NCBI GenBank assembly: GCA_947496695.1
Contig: CANMEI010000006.1
Span: forward strand, 62,001-126,000
Length of the DNA stretch: 64,000 bases
Source of the DNA: an uncultured Cellulophaga sp.
GTDB lineage: Bacteria > Bacteroidota > Bacteroidia > Flavobacteriales > Flavobacteriaceae
Reading direction: 5' to 3'
Part shown: positions 31,670 to 41,300 of the stretch, piece by piece
Numbering within the stretch: position 1 is the first letter of the stretch
Layout of the letters: every line of letters begins with the position of its first letter
The notes under the pieces: generated by a model
The model's input: only the letters and a program-made list of their open reading frames with translations
Database searches by the model: none
Told to the model about the DNA's origin: nothing
Made by a program: the position numbers and the translations under genes

Positions 31670-33631
31670 ATGAAAAAATTATATTACATCATATTGCTGT
31701 GTTTTTTAGGTACTTTAAATAGTGTTTTTGGACAGCAATCAGGTTTAAAAAAAGCTTCAGAAAGTTTTGATAATTATGCGTTTTCAGAAGCTATTGAAAG
31801 TTACGAGCAATTAATTGCTAAAGGCTATGAATCCGAAGAAATTTATAAAAATTTGGGAGATGCTTATTATAATAATGGTGATTATGAAGAGGCCTCAAAA
31901 TGGTACGAAAAACTTTTCGATTTAAACGAAACTACAATAGGAACAGAATATTATTTTAGATATGCACAAGCATTAAAATCTGTTGGGGATTATAAAAAAT
32001 CAGATACCTATATGCGAAAGTTCAATAAATCTAAAAAAAATGATTTACGTACTTTAAAATTTTTAGAAAACTCTGATTATCTTGAAAAAATAAAAAATAC
32101 TAAAGTAAAATATACACTTAAAAGCTTATCAGTAAATTCTAAAGATTCAGATTTTGCACCTTCACTTTATGAAAAAGGACTAGTATTTGCTAGTGCTCGT
32201 GATTCTGGTACTTTCGTAGGTAATATACATAAATGGACTAATAAACCTTATCTAAATTTGTATAAAGCAGATACTATTGGTGAAGGTGAATATGCGAGTC
32301 CAGTTCAGTTTTCTAAAGAATTGAATGGAAAAACAAATGAATCGTCTACTGTTTTTACAAAAGATGGTACAAAGGTATACTTTACACGTAATAATAGTAA
32401 GAATGGTAATTTTGTAGAAGATGAAACAGGTTTAAGTAGACTTAAAATTTATAGTGCTTCATTAGAAAATGGTGTGTGGACAAACATAACAGAACTTCCT
32501 TTTAATAGTGATACATATTCAACAGCAAACCCAAGTTTAAGTGCTGATGAGCATACCTTGTACTTTGCATCAGATATGGAACCTAGTTATGGAGCATCAG
32601 ATATATTTAAAGTTGAAATACTTGATGATGGTAGTTTTGGAACTCCTGAAAATTTAGGTGAAATTATTAATACTGAAGCACGTGAAACTTTCCCTTTTAT
32701 AACAACTGATAACGAGCTATTTTTTGCTTCAGATGGTCATCCGGGACTTGGCGGACTTGATATGTATAGCTTTAAACTTGATGGTGATGAGGTGTTAAAT
32801 TTAGGGGCACCAATTAATAGTAATAAAGATGATTTTTCATTTATTTTAGATGAAGAAAAGAATATAGGTTTCTTCGCTTCAAATAGAGATGGCGGAGTAG
32901 GTGATGATGATATTTATGGTTTTACTTACGAGAAATTAGAAGAAGAGCCAGAAGCAATTGTAATATCAAAAATTAATGGAACTGTAATAGATAAAATTAC
33001 AGGAGAAAGTATTCCGTTTGCAAAAGTTACAGTGTATGATTATTCTAAAAATGAGTTAAGAGAAATAGATGCTGATGCTGAAGGTAAATTTGCTTCAGAA
33101 ATAGAATTTCCTAATATTAAATATAGATTTGTTTCTCAAGCAGAAAGTTATAATGATGCTACAGCATATTTAATAACACCATTAGGTGTAGTTGATGAAA
33201 CCTTGAATGAGCTTGATTTTATTATTGCCATGGAAAAAGGGGATGCCTCAACTGTAATTGGTGCCGATTTAGTTCAAATTCTTAAAATGAACCCTATTTA
33301 TTTTAGTTTAAATAGTTCTTATTTAGATAGAGAATCGTATTCTGAATTAGATAAGGTGGTTGCTTATATGAAAGAAAACCCTGAGACTAGGGTAGAGGTT
33401 GGTTCGCATTCTGATAGTAGAGATAGTGATCGTTATAATATTTGGCTATCTGACCGTAGAGCAAAATCTACCGTGAAATATATAGTTTCGATGGGTATAT
33501 CTGAAGATCGTATAACAGGTAAAGGTTATGGTGAATCACAATTAGTAAACAAATGTAGTAATGATGTAGAATGTTCAGAAGAGGAACATGCACTAAACCG
33601 TAGATCAGAATTTATTGTATTTAAAAAATAA
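31670..33631 (+). CDS. OmpA-family protein with TPR, PD40 and carboxypeptidase-regulatory domains
   Basis: 653 aa. The signal peptide ends SVFGQ. TPR-like helices come first (about 30-130, YKNLGDAYYNNGDYEEASKW), then a WD40/PD40 beta-propeller (about 150-420, with repeated LYFASDMEP, LFFASDGHPGLGGLDMYSF, GFFASNRDGGVGDDDIYGF). A carboxypeptidase-regulatory-like domain (about 430-515) and a C-terminal OmpA peptidoglycan-binding domain follow (SHSDSRDSDRYNIWLSDRRA). This is the usual third gene of adhesin-PorP/SprF loci and probably links the outer-membrane complex to peptidoglycan. It starts 3 nt after the PorP/SprF stop. Confidence 0.93.
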   Translation: MKKLYYIILLCFLGTLNSVFGQQSGLKKASESFDNYAFSEAIESYEQLIAKGYESEEIYKNLGDAYYNNGDYEEASKWYEKLFDLNETTIGTEYYFRYAQALKSVGDYKKSDTYMRKFNKSKKNDLRTLKFLENSDYLEKIKNTKVKYTLKSLSVNSKDSDFAPSLYEKGLVFASARDSGTFVGNIHKWTNKPYLNLYKADTIGEGEYASPVQFSKELNGKTNESSTVFTKDGTKVYFTRNNSKNGNFVEDETGLSRLKIYSASLENGVWTNITELPFNSDTYSTANPSLSADEHTLYFASDMEPSYGASDIFKVEILDDGSFGTPENLGEIINTEARETFPFITTDNELFFASDGHPGLGGLDMYSFKLDGDEVLNLGAPINSNKDDFSFILDEEKNIGFFASNRDGGVGDDDIYGFTYEKLEEEPEAIVISKINGTVIDKITGESIPFAKVTVYDYSKNELREIDADAEGKFASEIEFPNIKYRFVSQAESYNDATAYLITPLGVVDETLNELDFIIAMEKGDASTVIGADLVQILKMNPIYFSLNSSYLDRESYSELDKVVAYMKENPETRVEVGSHSDSRDSDRYNIWLSDRRAKSTVKYIVSMGISEDRITGKGYGESQLVNKCSNDVECSEEEHALNRRSEFIVFKK

Positions 33632-33640
33632 GAGATATAA

Positions 33641-33687
33641 AAACAACAGTAAAGCAAGTACTAAACACTTGCTTTACTGTTGTTTTT
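33641..33687 (+). terminator. Strong terminator of the adhesin operon
   Basis: A perfect 19-bp stem (33641-33659 with 33667-33685) closes a 7-nt loop, followed by T residues. It ends the adhesin-PorP/SprF-OmpA transcript 9 nt after the last stop. The A-rich left flank also lets it act for the convergent copper gene. Confidence 0.93.
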
Positions 33688-33725
33688 GTTCTAATTAAAA
33701 TTGATTTTTATTCAAGAAATTTAAA

Positions 33726-35945
33726 TTAATAATTTAAAGTCGCTCCAAACCCAATTCCCATATCACTATCATAATGTGTAGATAAACTAATATTTTTTGT
33801 GGTTATATATTTGAAACCTGTCATGTATTCTTTATCTGTATTTACCATAAACGCCCATCTAAGCCTAGGGGAAATAGGAATATCTTCTCGCATTAATTGA
33901 AAACGGATATTACCATCAGAATATGCTTCACCTTGTAATTTAATGAGCATTGGTAGGGTGTATTCAGCTCCTAAACTTAAAACAGATCGTTGATCTTTAG
34001 TATTTGTTTGACCAAATAAGTTTTTTTCAATTTCACCATTTTGTTTTCGATAACGCCAATCAAAACCAACGAAGGGCATAAGCCACTGGTTTTTTCCAAG
34101 GTACCTACCAATATGAGTTTCAGTTTCATATCCATGCTCATCATGGTAACCTAAACGCCATTCTGTACTAAAACTCCAACGCGTATTTTGTAACATTGCC
34201 ATTCCGTCATTTCCATTACTTGCAAAATCGTTTTCAGCCATAAAATGAAGTTTATTACTTTCAGATTGAAGTTTTTTATAAGCCCATGCTTTATCAGGTA
34301 AATTTGGATTAGGAACTTGATTTTCATAAGAGAAAACTCTATTCATACCAGCCATCATATGGTATAAAATATGGCAATGAAAAAACCAATCACCTTCAGT
34401 GTTTGCTAAAAATTCTATAGTGTCGGTCTCCATAGGCATAATATCTAAAACATTTTTAAGAGGTGCATATTCACCTTTACCATTTAAGACTCTAAAATCA
34501 TGCCCGTGTAAGTGCATAGGGTGTCGCATCATCGAATTATTATGCAATGTAATGCGAACATTTTTTCCTTTTTTAATTAAAATTTTATCGCTTTCAGAAA
34601 GCACTTTGTTATCTAAACTCCATACATAGCGATTCATGTTTCCTGTGAGTTCAAAATGTAGTTCTCTAATAGGAGCATCTTTTGGTAATGTAGTTGGATT
34701 TGGCGCTTTTAGCATTCCATAATTTAAGGTGACAATGTCTTTTTTGCTATTCATTGAATGATTAGAATGATCCATCTTATCATTCATTTGTATTGATTTA
34801 CTTCCTGTAATTTCAGGGTACATAACAGTATTCATGTCCATTTTTTGTAAAGACATTTTCATTCCCATATCATCCATGCTACCGTTCATATTCATCATGC
34901 CGTTCATCATCTTCATACCTTCAAAATATTTCAGCTTTGGCATTCTACCTTTTAACTTAATTTTCCCATTTCCTAAATAAATTGATGCAGAATTTGTTCT
35001 ATCTTCTGGTGTTGCTAAAAATTCATAAGCAATGCCCTTTTCAGGAATAGTTACGACAACATCATACGTTTCAGAAACACCTATAATTAACCGGTCAACA
35101 TCAACAGGGTCAACATCATTACCATCGTTGGCTACAACAGTCATTTTTCCTCCGGCATAATTTAACCAGAAATAAGAAGAAGCTCCGCCATTAGAAATAA
35201 GTAAACGTAGTTTATCACCAGCTTTAAATTGAGATAGTTGGCTTTTGTTATTACCGTTTATTAAAAATTTATCGTAATAAACATCACTAACATCCATAGC
35301 TAACATTCGCTTCCATTCGTTACCAAGTTTGGTTTTTAAATGACCTTCTTTAATAGCTTCAGAATAACTTTGAACAGTTCCTTTTTTTATGGCTGGCCAG
35401 TCATTAGCATTGTGCAACATTCTATGTACATTTTCAGGTTTTATATCAGTCCATTCACTTAAAATTATAGGTACTTGAGCTAAATCATCAATTCCTTTTC
35501 TAAAAGTTGGATCATCCTTTTTCTTTAATAAAACTAAAGGACCATACATGCCTATTTGTTCTTGCAAACCACTATGGCTATGATACCAATGTGTACCGCT
35601 TTGAATAATAGGGAAACGATACGTATATTTTTCATCAGGTTTAATTGGCATTTGCGTTAAATACGGAACGCCATCTTCTTTATTTGGCACGTAAAGTCCG
35701 TGCCAATGTAAAGAGGTACTTTCTTTTAACTTATTATGAACTACAATCTCTGCAATATCACCTTCTGTAAAAGTTAAGGTAGGCATAGGAATTTGACCAT
35801 TTACAGCAATAGCTCTTTTTTCTTTGCCTGAATAATTTACGATCGTATCTGTTACAGTTAATTCATATCTCACTACATTTTGTGCTGTGAGATTATGCAG
35901 GGTACTTATTAGTAAAATGAAGAATAGATTTTTCTTATTTTTCAT
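33726..35945 (-). CDS. Multicopper oxidase fused to a CopB-like C-terminal barrel
   Basis: 739 aa. After a signal peptide (ending LTAQ), three cupredoxin domains carry the copper ligands: SLHWHGLYVP, HWYHSHSGLQ, HPMHLHGHDF and HCHILYHMMAGM. A methionine-rich loop (about 345-380, MKMMNGMMNMNGSMDDMGMK) is typical of CopA/CueO-type Cu(I) oxidases. From residue 561 on, about 179 residues switch to amphipathic strands (WSFSTEWRLGYHDEHGYETE, LMPFVGFDWRYRK, ending FGATLNY) resembling the outer-membrane protein CopB. CopA and CopB are usually separate proteins. The protein should oxidise periplasmic Cu(I) and perhaps sit at the outer membrane. The gene overlaps the DUF305 gene by 11 nt. Confidence 0.88.
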   Translation of the reverse strand: MKNKKNLFFILLISTLHNLTAQNVVRYELTVTDTIVNYSGKEKRAIAVNGQIPMPTLTFTEGDIAEIVVHNKLKESTSLHWHGLYVPNKEDGVPYLTQMPIKPDEKYTYRFPIIQSGTHWYHSHSGLQEQIGMYGPLVLLKKKDDPTFRKGIDDLAQVPIILSEWTDIKPENVHRMLHNANDWPAIKKGTVQSYSEAIKEGHLKTKLGNEWKRMLAMDVSDVYYDKFLINGNNKSQLSQFKAGDKLRLLISNGGASSYFWLNYAGGKMTVVANDGNDVDPVDVDRLIIGVSETYDVVVTIPEKGIAYEFLATPEDRTNSASIYLGNGKIKLKGRMPKLKYFEGMKMMNGMMNMNGSMDDMGMKMSLQKMDMNTVMYPEITGSKSIQMNDKMDHSNHSMNSKKDIVTLNYGMLKAPNPTTLPKDAPIRELHFELTGNMNRYVWSLDNKVLSESDKILIKKGKNVRITLHNNSMMRHPMHLHGHDFRVLNGKGEYAPLKNVLDIMPMETDTIEFLANTEGDWFFHCHILYHMMAGMNRVFSYENQVPNPNLPDKAWAYKKLQSESNKLHFMAENDFASNGNDGMAMLQNTRWSFSTEWRLGYHDEHGYETETHIGRYLGKNQWLMPFVGFDWRYRKQNGEIEKNLFGQTNTKDQRSVLSLGAEYTLPMLIKLQGEAYSDGNIRFQLMREDIPISPRLRWAFMVNTDKEYMTGFKYITTKNISLSTHYDSDMGIGFGATLNY

Positions 35946-36417
35946 TTTCTAATCGTTTTATCATTGCTTTCATTTCTTTTATCTCTTTTTTTTGAGTTTC
36001 TATTATACTTTCTGATAACTCTTTTACTTTTGGGTCTTTTATAGCAGCTCTTTCACTTGTTAAAATAGCTATAGAATGATGAGGTATCATCGCTTTCATC
36101 CATAATACATCATTAACTATTGGTTTTTGTTTTCTCACAAGAATTAATGCACCTATAAATAGTAAAATACTACTTAAAATTATTGCGATATTTTTCTGCC
36201 TATTTTTATACATTTTCAGCATAAAAAATAGCATAATTAATGCCATTGTAGATATACCTAAAGCAGTCATGTAAAAACGGGTTAAACTAAAATAAACGTG
36301 ATCTATAGAGTATGTGTTTAAATACATAGTAATATACATGGCAACAAAGGAGCAACCTAGCATTAAAAAGAATTTTGTGTAATTGTTATTTTTTGAATTT
36401 TTATCGGAATTGTTCAT
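35935..36417 (-). CDS. DUF305 membrane protein of the copper block
   Basis: 160 aa. Three hydrophobic spans (about 13-30, 47-66 and 76-92) precede a soluble tail with DVLWMKAMIPHHSIAILTSE, the ferritin-like DUF305 core whose MxPHH residues may bind metal. DUF305 proteins recur next to copper oxidases and copper pumps. The gene overlaps the start of the multicopper oxidase by 11 nt and is upstream of it, so it leads a two-gene copper-tolerance operon. The exact role is not known for the family. Confidence 0.85.
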   Translation of the reverse strand: MNNSDKNSKNNNYTKFFLMLGCSFVAMYITMYLNTYSIDHVYFSLTRFYMTALGISTMALIMLFFMLKMYKNRQKNIAIILSSILLFIGALILVRKQKPIVNDVLWMKAMIPHHSIAILTSERAAIKDPKVKELSESIIETQKKEIKEMKAMIKRLENEK

Positions 36418-36631
36418 AATGGTATTTTATAAATAGTGATAATGAGTAATTGTATGTAAGTATCAAACAAAAATTATTAATACCCCCAAATTATTCATTT
36501 GTTTTTACTGCTAAAAATAGAAACACTTTACGTTTTAAATTTGTTCGATTGCTAAAATTAATAGCGCTTTTCAAATTTCAAAATTTAAAGATGTAATTGA
36601 AAAATTGTATTTTTAAGCAATATTTTTTACT

Positions 36632-37285
36632 ATGACGATACATAATTTTGAAAACGAAAATTCTATTTTAAACAAGTTTATTCAAGAACTTAGAGATGTT
36701 ACTATCCAAAAAGATAGTATGCGCTTTAGAAAAAATATAGAACGCGTTGGTGAAATTATCAGTTATGAGATTAGTAAGGTCTTGCCTTATATAGATCAAG
36801 AAACAACCACACCATTAGGGACGAAAAATATACCAGTACTTGCTGATGAAATAGTTGTATGTTCAATTTTAAGAGCAGGTTTGCCTTTACACCAAGGGTT
36901 ATTGAATTATTTTGATGATGCAGAGAATGGTTATATATCTGCTTTTAGAAAGCACGAAAATGGAGAAGATGATTTTGAGGTAATTGTTGATTATTTTGCA
37001 GCACCATCATTAGAAGGTAAAATTCTGATATTAGCTGATCCAATGTTAGCTACTGGTAGAACTTTAGAAAATGTATTAGAAGGTTTAAAACCACACGGTA
37101 CACCTAAACAAATTCATATAGCATCAGTAATAGGTTCGCAAGAAGGGGTAGATTTTGTAGCCACTAAATTTCCAGAAAACACGCATTTATGGATTGCAGC
37201 TGTAGATGATAAGTTGAATTCAAAAGGATATATTATTCCTGGTTTGGGTGATGCTGGCGATTTAGCCTACGGAGCTAAATTATAA
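36632..37285 (+). CDS. upp: Uracil phosphoribosyltransferase
   Basis: 217 aa, the normal length. The PRPP-binding loop is ILADPMLATGRTLENVLEG. The uracil-binding C-terminus is YIIPGLGDAGDLAYGAKL, and the family feature VCSILRAGLPLHQGLL lies near residue 88. The enzyme makes UMP from uracil and PRPP in pyrimidine salvage. It is a single gene with a 214-nt AT-rich upstream gap. Its stop is 2 nt from the stop of the convergent membrane-protein gene. Confidence 0.97.
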   Translation: MTIHNFENENSILNKFIQELRDVTIQKDSMRFRKNIERVGEIISYEISKVLPYIDQETTTPLGTKNIPVLADEIVVCSILRAGLPLHQGLLNYFDDAENGYISAFRKHENGEDDFEVIVDYFAAPSLEGKILILADPMLATGRTLENVLEGLKPHGTPKQIHIASVIGSQEGVDFVATKFPENTHLWIAAVDDKLNSKGYIIPGLGDAGDLAYGAKL

Positions 37286-37287
37286 TA

Positions 37288-37923
37288 TTAAATACTAATT
37301 TTTGCAGGAGTAGGATCATTTTCTTTAATTCGAATGCGGCATTTTTGTTCAAGACTATAAATGTTTTCAACTCCTGAAATGTAAATAGTATTAGGGATAT
37401 ATCGGGTTGGTCCATTTTTGCTTTTCTGATTACGACCAGTTCTTAATTGAAAAGTGATGTCTCCATTATTTCCTTTACTATTCGTATGTATAGTACCATT
37501 AAACCGTTCCCAATCGGTACTTGTAGCGTTTCCTTTTCTAAATTCAATAAGTCGCGTTGGTGTTCCCACAAAATAACCGCCTTTTTGAAAGGTATTTAAA
37601 ATAGCTACGATTAGAATTACAATACCTATTAATAGGAAAAAGCTAAGTATTATACCGGGCATAATTAACGAATTATAATTATCTACACTAGCAACTTTGG
37701 CAACTCCGTTTGCAGTAAAATGCACTTCTTCTCCAAATAATAAAGGACCAAAAAAGAAAAAACTAATAGTACCGCTAATACCTAACCAAAAAACAGCAAA
37801 TACAAATAAAAAGATAGAGAATTTAAAAGGCCTTCTTCTTTTAGCTATTACAATAAAATCAACTTCTTCAGAGCCAATTAAGGTTTTTAAATCTTTTGGT
37901 ACGGAATTTATATTGATACTCAT
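37288..37923 (-). CDS. Membrane protein with two central spans, unknown function
   Basis: 211 aa from the ATG at 37921-37923 (a longer frame to 37992 begins with a non-ATG codon in a non-conserved lead and is not preferred). A cytoplasmic start (SININSVPKDLKTLIGSEEV) is followed by a span near 34-57, a short loop, a span near 92-115, and a basic beta-rich tail (GTPTRLIEFRKGNATSTDWE). The layout resembles PH-like proteins tethered to the membrane, but I recognise no family. It converges on upp. Confidence 0.75.
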   Translation of the reverse strand: MSININSVPKDLKTLIGSEEVDFIVIAKRRRPFKFSIFLFVFAVFWLGISGTISFFFFGPLLFGEEVHFTANGVAKVASVDNYNSLIMPGIILSFFLLIGIVILIVAILNTFQKGGYFVGTPTRLIEFRKGNATSTDWERFNGTIHTNSKGNNGDITFQLRTGRNQKSKNGPTRYIPNTIYISGVENIYSLEQKCRIRIKENDPTPAKISI

Positions 37924-37977
37924 ATTGTTTTTTAAGTAAATATACTTAAAATCAATTGATGTAAATTTTATTACAAT

Positions 37978-38151
37978 CGACCAACTACACATACATTCGG
38001 TAAGGCGAAAATAGCCTAAATGTCATTTGTCGAGGGAATTTTACCACTTATCTGATATTCTTCAAAAGAACGAAAAAGAGTGTCGTTTGGCGAATGAGAA
38101 CCTAGCAAAACAACAATGTCTGCGTTATATAAGTGTAACAAATCACAAGAC
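37978..38151 (+). repeat. Conserved cassette leader, copy 1
   Basis: 174 nt directly before the first small secreted peptide gene, starting CGACCAA. It aligns over its whole length with leaders at 43362 and 47299; the best blocks are gaattttaccacttatctg, gaacgaaaaagagtgtcgtt and gcgttatataagtgtaac. An inner stem AACGA / TCGTT is kept in all three copies. It lies 54 nt from the start of the minus-strand gene on its left. It probably contains the promoter and 5' UTR, possibly a structured RNA. Confidence 0.85.
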
Positions 38152-38370
38152 ATGAAAACTTTAATAATCACTATCTTTTTTATCTTTATCGGAGTAACAG
38201 CACAAGCACAAGATGCACCAAAAGAAGTGAAAGTTGAAACTGCACCAAAAACTATTGTTACAGAAACAAGCTACGAAACTTCAACTGCTCGTTTATACAA
38301 GTTTAAAAATTCAAGAATTAAAAAAGAATTGTCTTTTACTACAAAAGCAAATAAGGCTAAATTATCTTAA
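38152..38370 (+). CDS. Small secreted basic peptide, cassette copy 1
   Basis: 72 aa from the ATG at 38152; an upstream in-frame ATG at 38116 lies inside the conserved leader and the other copies do not preserve it. A signal peptide (MKTLIITIFFIFIGVTAQAQ) releases a 52-residue basic chain ending KKELSFTTKANKAKLS. There is no Cys and no known domain. Copies 1 and 2 differ at 19 bases, and 11 of 14 changed codons are silent, which indicates selection on the protein. The stop lies 20 nt from the stop of convergent sbcC. Function unknown. Confidence 0.85.
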   Translation: MKTLIITIFFIFIGVTAQAQDAPKEVKVETAPKTIVTETSYETSTARLYKFKNSRIKKELSFTTKANKAKLS

Positions 38371-38389
38371 ATACTATTTGAGTTACACA

Positions 38390-41300
38390 TTAAACAATTG
38401 ACACAGCACTAACACCATTGCTTTTTTTAGTAATTTGAATTTGAGTTGAAATACGTTCCTTTAAATTTTCTACGTGAGATATAATACCAATCATTTTACC
38501 TTGAGATTGTAAGGTTTCTAATGTAGAAATAACTGTTTCTAAAGTGTTCTTATCTAAAGTCCCAAAGCCTTCATCAATAAATAAAGAATCAATTTTTACA
38601 TTTTTACTCGCTAAATCAGACAATCCTAAAGCTAAGGCTAAACTGATAATGAATTTTTCACCACCACTTGAAGTATCTACTAACCGTACTTGATCAGTTT
38701 GGTAATGATCTATTAAATTAAAATTAAGTTCTTCTTTGGGCTTGTAATCAGTTTCAATTTTTAATGAATATCGCTTGTTTAATTTGTACAAGTGTACATT
38801 GGCAAGGTCTAACAATTGCTTTAAAGTTAAACGTTGTACATACACATTAAAGGCATCTTTTGAATTTCCTATAACTTTAAAAAGTTCTCTCCAAACAGTA
38901 CAAACAGCTTCTTGTGAATCTATTTTTTTATAAATTTCTTTATTTCGATCTTTTATTTCTTGGTCTTTTCTATAGGCTTCAACAATTTTACCTTTTTCTG
39001 TTAAAAAGGATTTGCTTTCAGCATTTAGCACCTCTAAAGTTATTTTACTTTCAGCTTCTGAAGTTTCAAAGTTTTTTGATGTATTTAAAAGTGAAATAGC
39101 ATTTAAGTTCTCTTCTTTTAAAGTTTTTAATCTTACTTGATTTTCTCTTATACGCTCTTTATTTTTTGTGATTCTCAAAACATCATCTTTTGGTAATAAA
39201 GCATTTTCAATAGCTTGTTTTGATTCAAAAACACTGACCTCTATTTTAGATTTTAATGTTTCTTTTAAAATGTTTAAATCTCCAAATAATCTCTTTATGT
39301 CTTTTTCCGTATTTAACTTCAAGACCTCTTTTTCAGTTTTTTGTTTTAGTAGTAGTTGTAGTTCTTTTTCATTTGCCACCACTTTGTCGGCCGCTTCTTT
39401 TTTGAATGATTGTAATTGCAATCTTTTACTTTCAACGCTAAAATCAAATGGGAGTATAGCAATACGGTCAAGTTTTAGACTATCAACCTTTAGCTCACTT
39501 TCTTTACTAGTTTCATTATATTCTTTTTGAGTATTAAATAGTGATTCTAATTGTTTTTTATTATTTGCTAAATTATTCTCAAGAACTGTAATTTCATTTT
39601 TTAAACTGTTTAAATGATCTTGAGTTTTATTGTATTTTATTATTGCAGTTTCAATATTCTGAATGAAAGCATCTGTTTCTAAAACAGAAGGTAATTTATA
39701 ATTGCATTTAGTAAGTTTAGCTCTCAATTCATTTTCTAAATCGCTACATAATTTATTTAATCTAACAATGGATTTTTCTTTTGAATCAATGTCTGTTTTT
39801 AAATTATTTATAGTCTCGTTTTTAGTAGCAACAGCTGTTTTTAAGGTGTTAATTATTTCATTTTGAGTTTTTATATCTTCCGATAGAATGCTTTTTTGTT
39901 GCTGTAATTGTTGCTCAATTTTTAAATTATGATCAACTGTGTTTAGCTTTGTTGTCACCACTTGTAACTCAGTTTCTATTTTAGATATATTATCAAGCTC
40001 ACAATCAAGATTTAATTCTTTAGCTTCAAGCTTATAGGTATCTATCTTATTGGTAACAGATTCAAGTTGTTTTGAAATTCCATCAATAGTGGTGTTCAAT
40101 TGAACTTCTTCCTTTTCTAGTTGATTAATTGAATCGGTAATTTTATTTAATTGCGTTTGACGTTTTTGCAATTCTACCTCAGATTCTGATACATTAACAG
40201 CTTTTAAATGTTTCGTAAACGGATGCTCAATAGAACCACACAATCCGCAAGGCTCACCAGGAATTAAATTTTGTCGATCATTCTCGTACTTTGAAATGCT
40301 TTTTTCTAATTCTAAAATTTTAATAGCATCCGCAACTGATTTTTCTTGCGTTTTTTTATCATTTTTAAATGATTGCAATAGCTTTTGAACCTGATCTAAA
40401 TCTTTTGTTGCTGTTTCTTTTTGAACAATTAAATTCTCTTGTTCTTTTTCAGTTTTTAAAACTAAGTCTGCAATTTTTTTAAAAGATTCCCACCTAGCTT
40501 TTAAAGATGATAACTCCTTTTCTTCATTACGAATTAAAGTTATATTATAAGTAGCAAGCCTTTCTGAAATAGTAGTGTATTCTTTTTCTACCTTTTCAAA
40601 AACAGCTAGCTTATTTTTTAATTGTTCATTATTTTCTTTTAGCAGAAGTGCAGTTTCATTTAACGCTGTTTTTTTCTGATTTAAATATTCAGAATCTTCT
40701 TTTAAAGATTTTTTATCAGCCTTTAAAGTATTTAAATCTTTTGCCCAATTCGAAATTTCTAAGGCTACCTCTTTTAATTGTTTATTTTCATTTAAAAAGA
40801 TGGTTGCTTTTTCAACTTCCGTGTTTTTTGTTTTTATTTCTTTACTTAAATCGTCACTTGTTTTACTTAAAACACTAATCTGTTGTGTGATATCAGTTAA
40901 TTGCTGTTGTACTTTTTGCTGATTAGTTATTTCATTTTTTAGTTGATTATCAAGGCTTGTAATTAAATCAAATTTTGGAAGCCATTCATCAAACTCAATA
41001 TTGATTTTTTCGAATTCTTCTGTTTGTTTTTTTGTAACAGCTTCTAAGTTTTCAATTTCAGGTTGTAATGCTATTAATTCTCTTTCTAAAAGTTCTAAGG
41101 CATTAGTTTTATCAAGTTGTTCTTTTTCAATTCTATTAAAATCTTGAATTTGTGAAGCAAATGGCATTGCTTTTTCATTTAAAGCTAAGGCATCTAATGC
41201 AACTTTATGCTCTTCAATAAAGGCATCTATTTTTTTAGAATTTTCATCTAATTCTTTAGATTTATTTTCTAAAATTTTGAAATTTGTATACCAATCTACA

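Noticed and set aside
36536..36543. TAAATTTG upstream of upp as a promoter
   Set aside because: No TTG at proper spacing (34 nt); AT-rich context makes the match weak.
38116..38151. Upstream ATG giving an 84-aa form of peptide copy 1
   Set aside because: The ATG lies in the leader, is out of frame or absent in the other copies, and would hide the signal peptide.
39168..39530. Plus-strand frame inside sbcC
   Set aside because: Antisense to the coiled-coil arms; Phe/Ser-rich shadow without a start signal.
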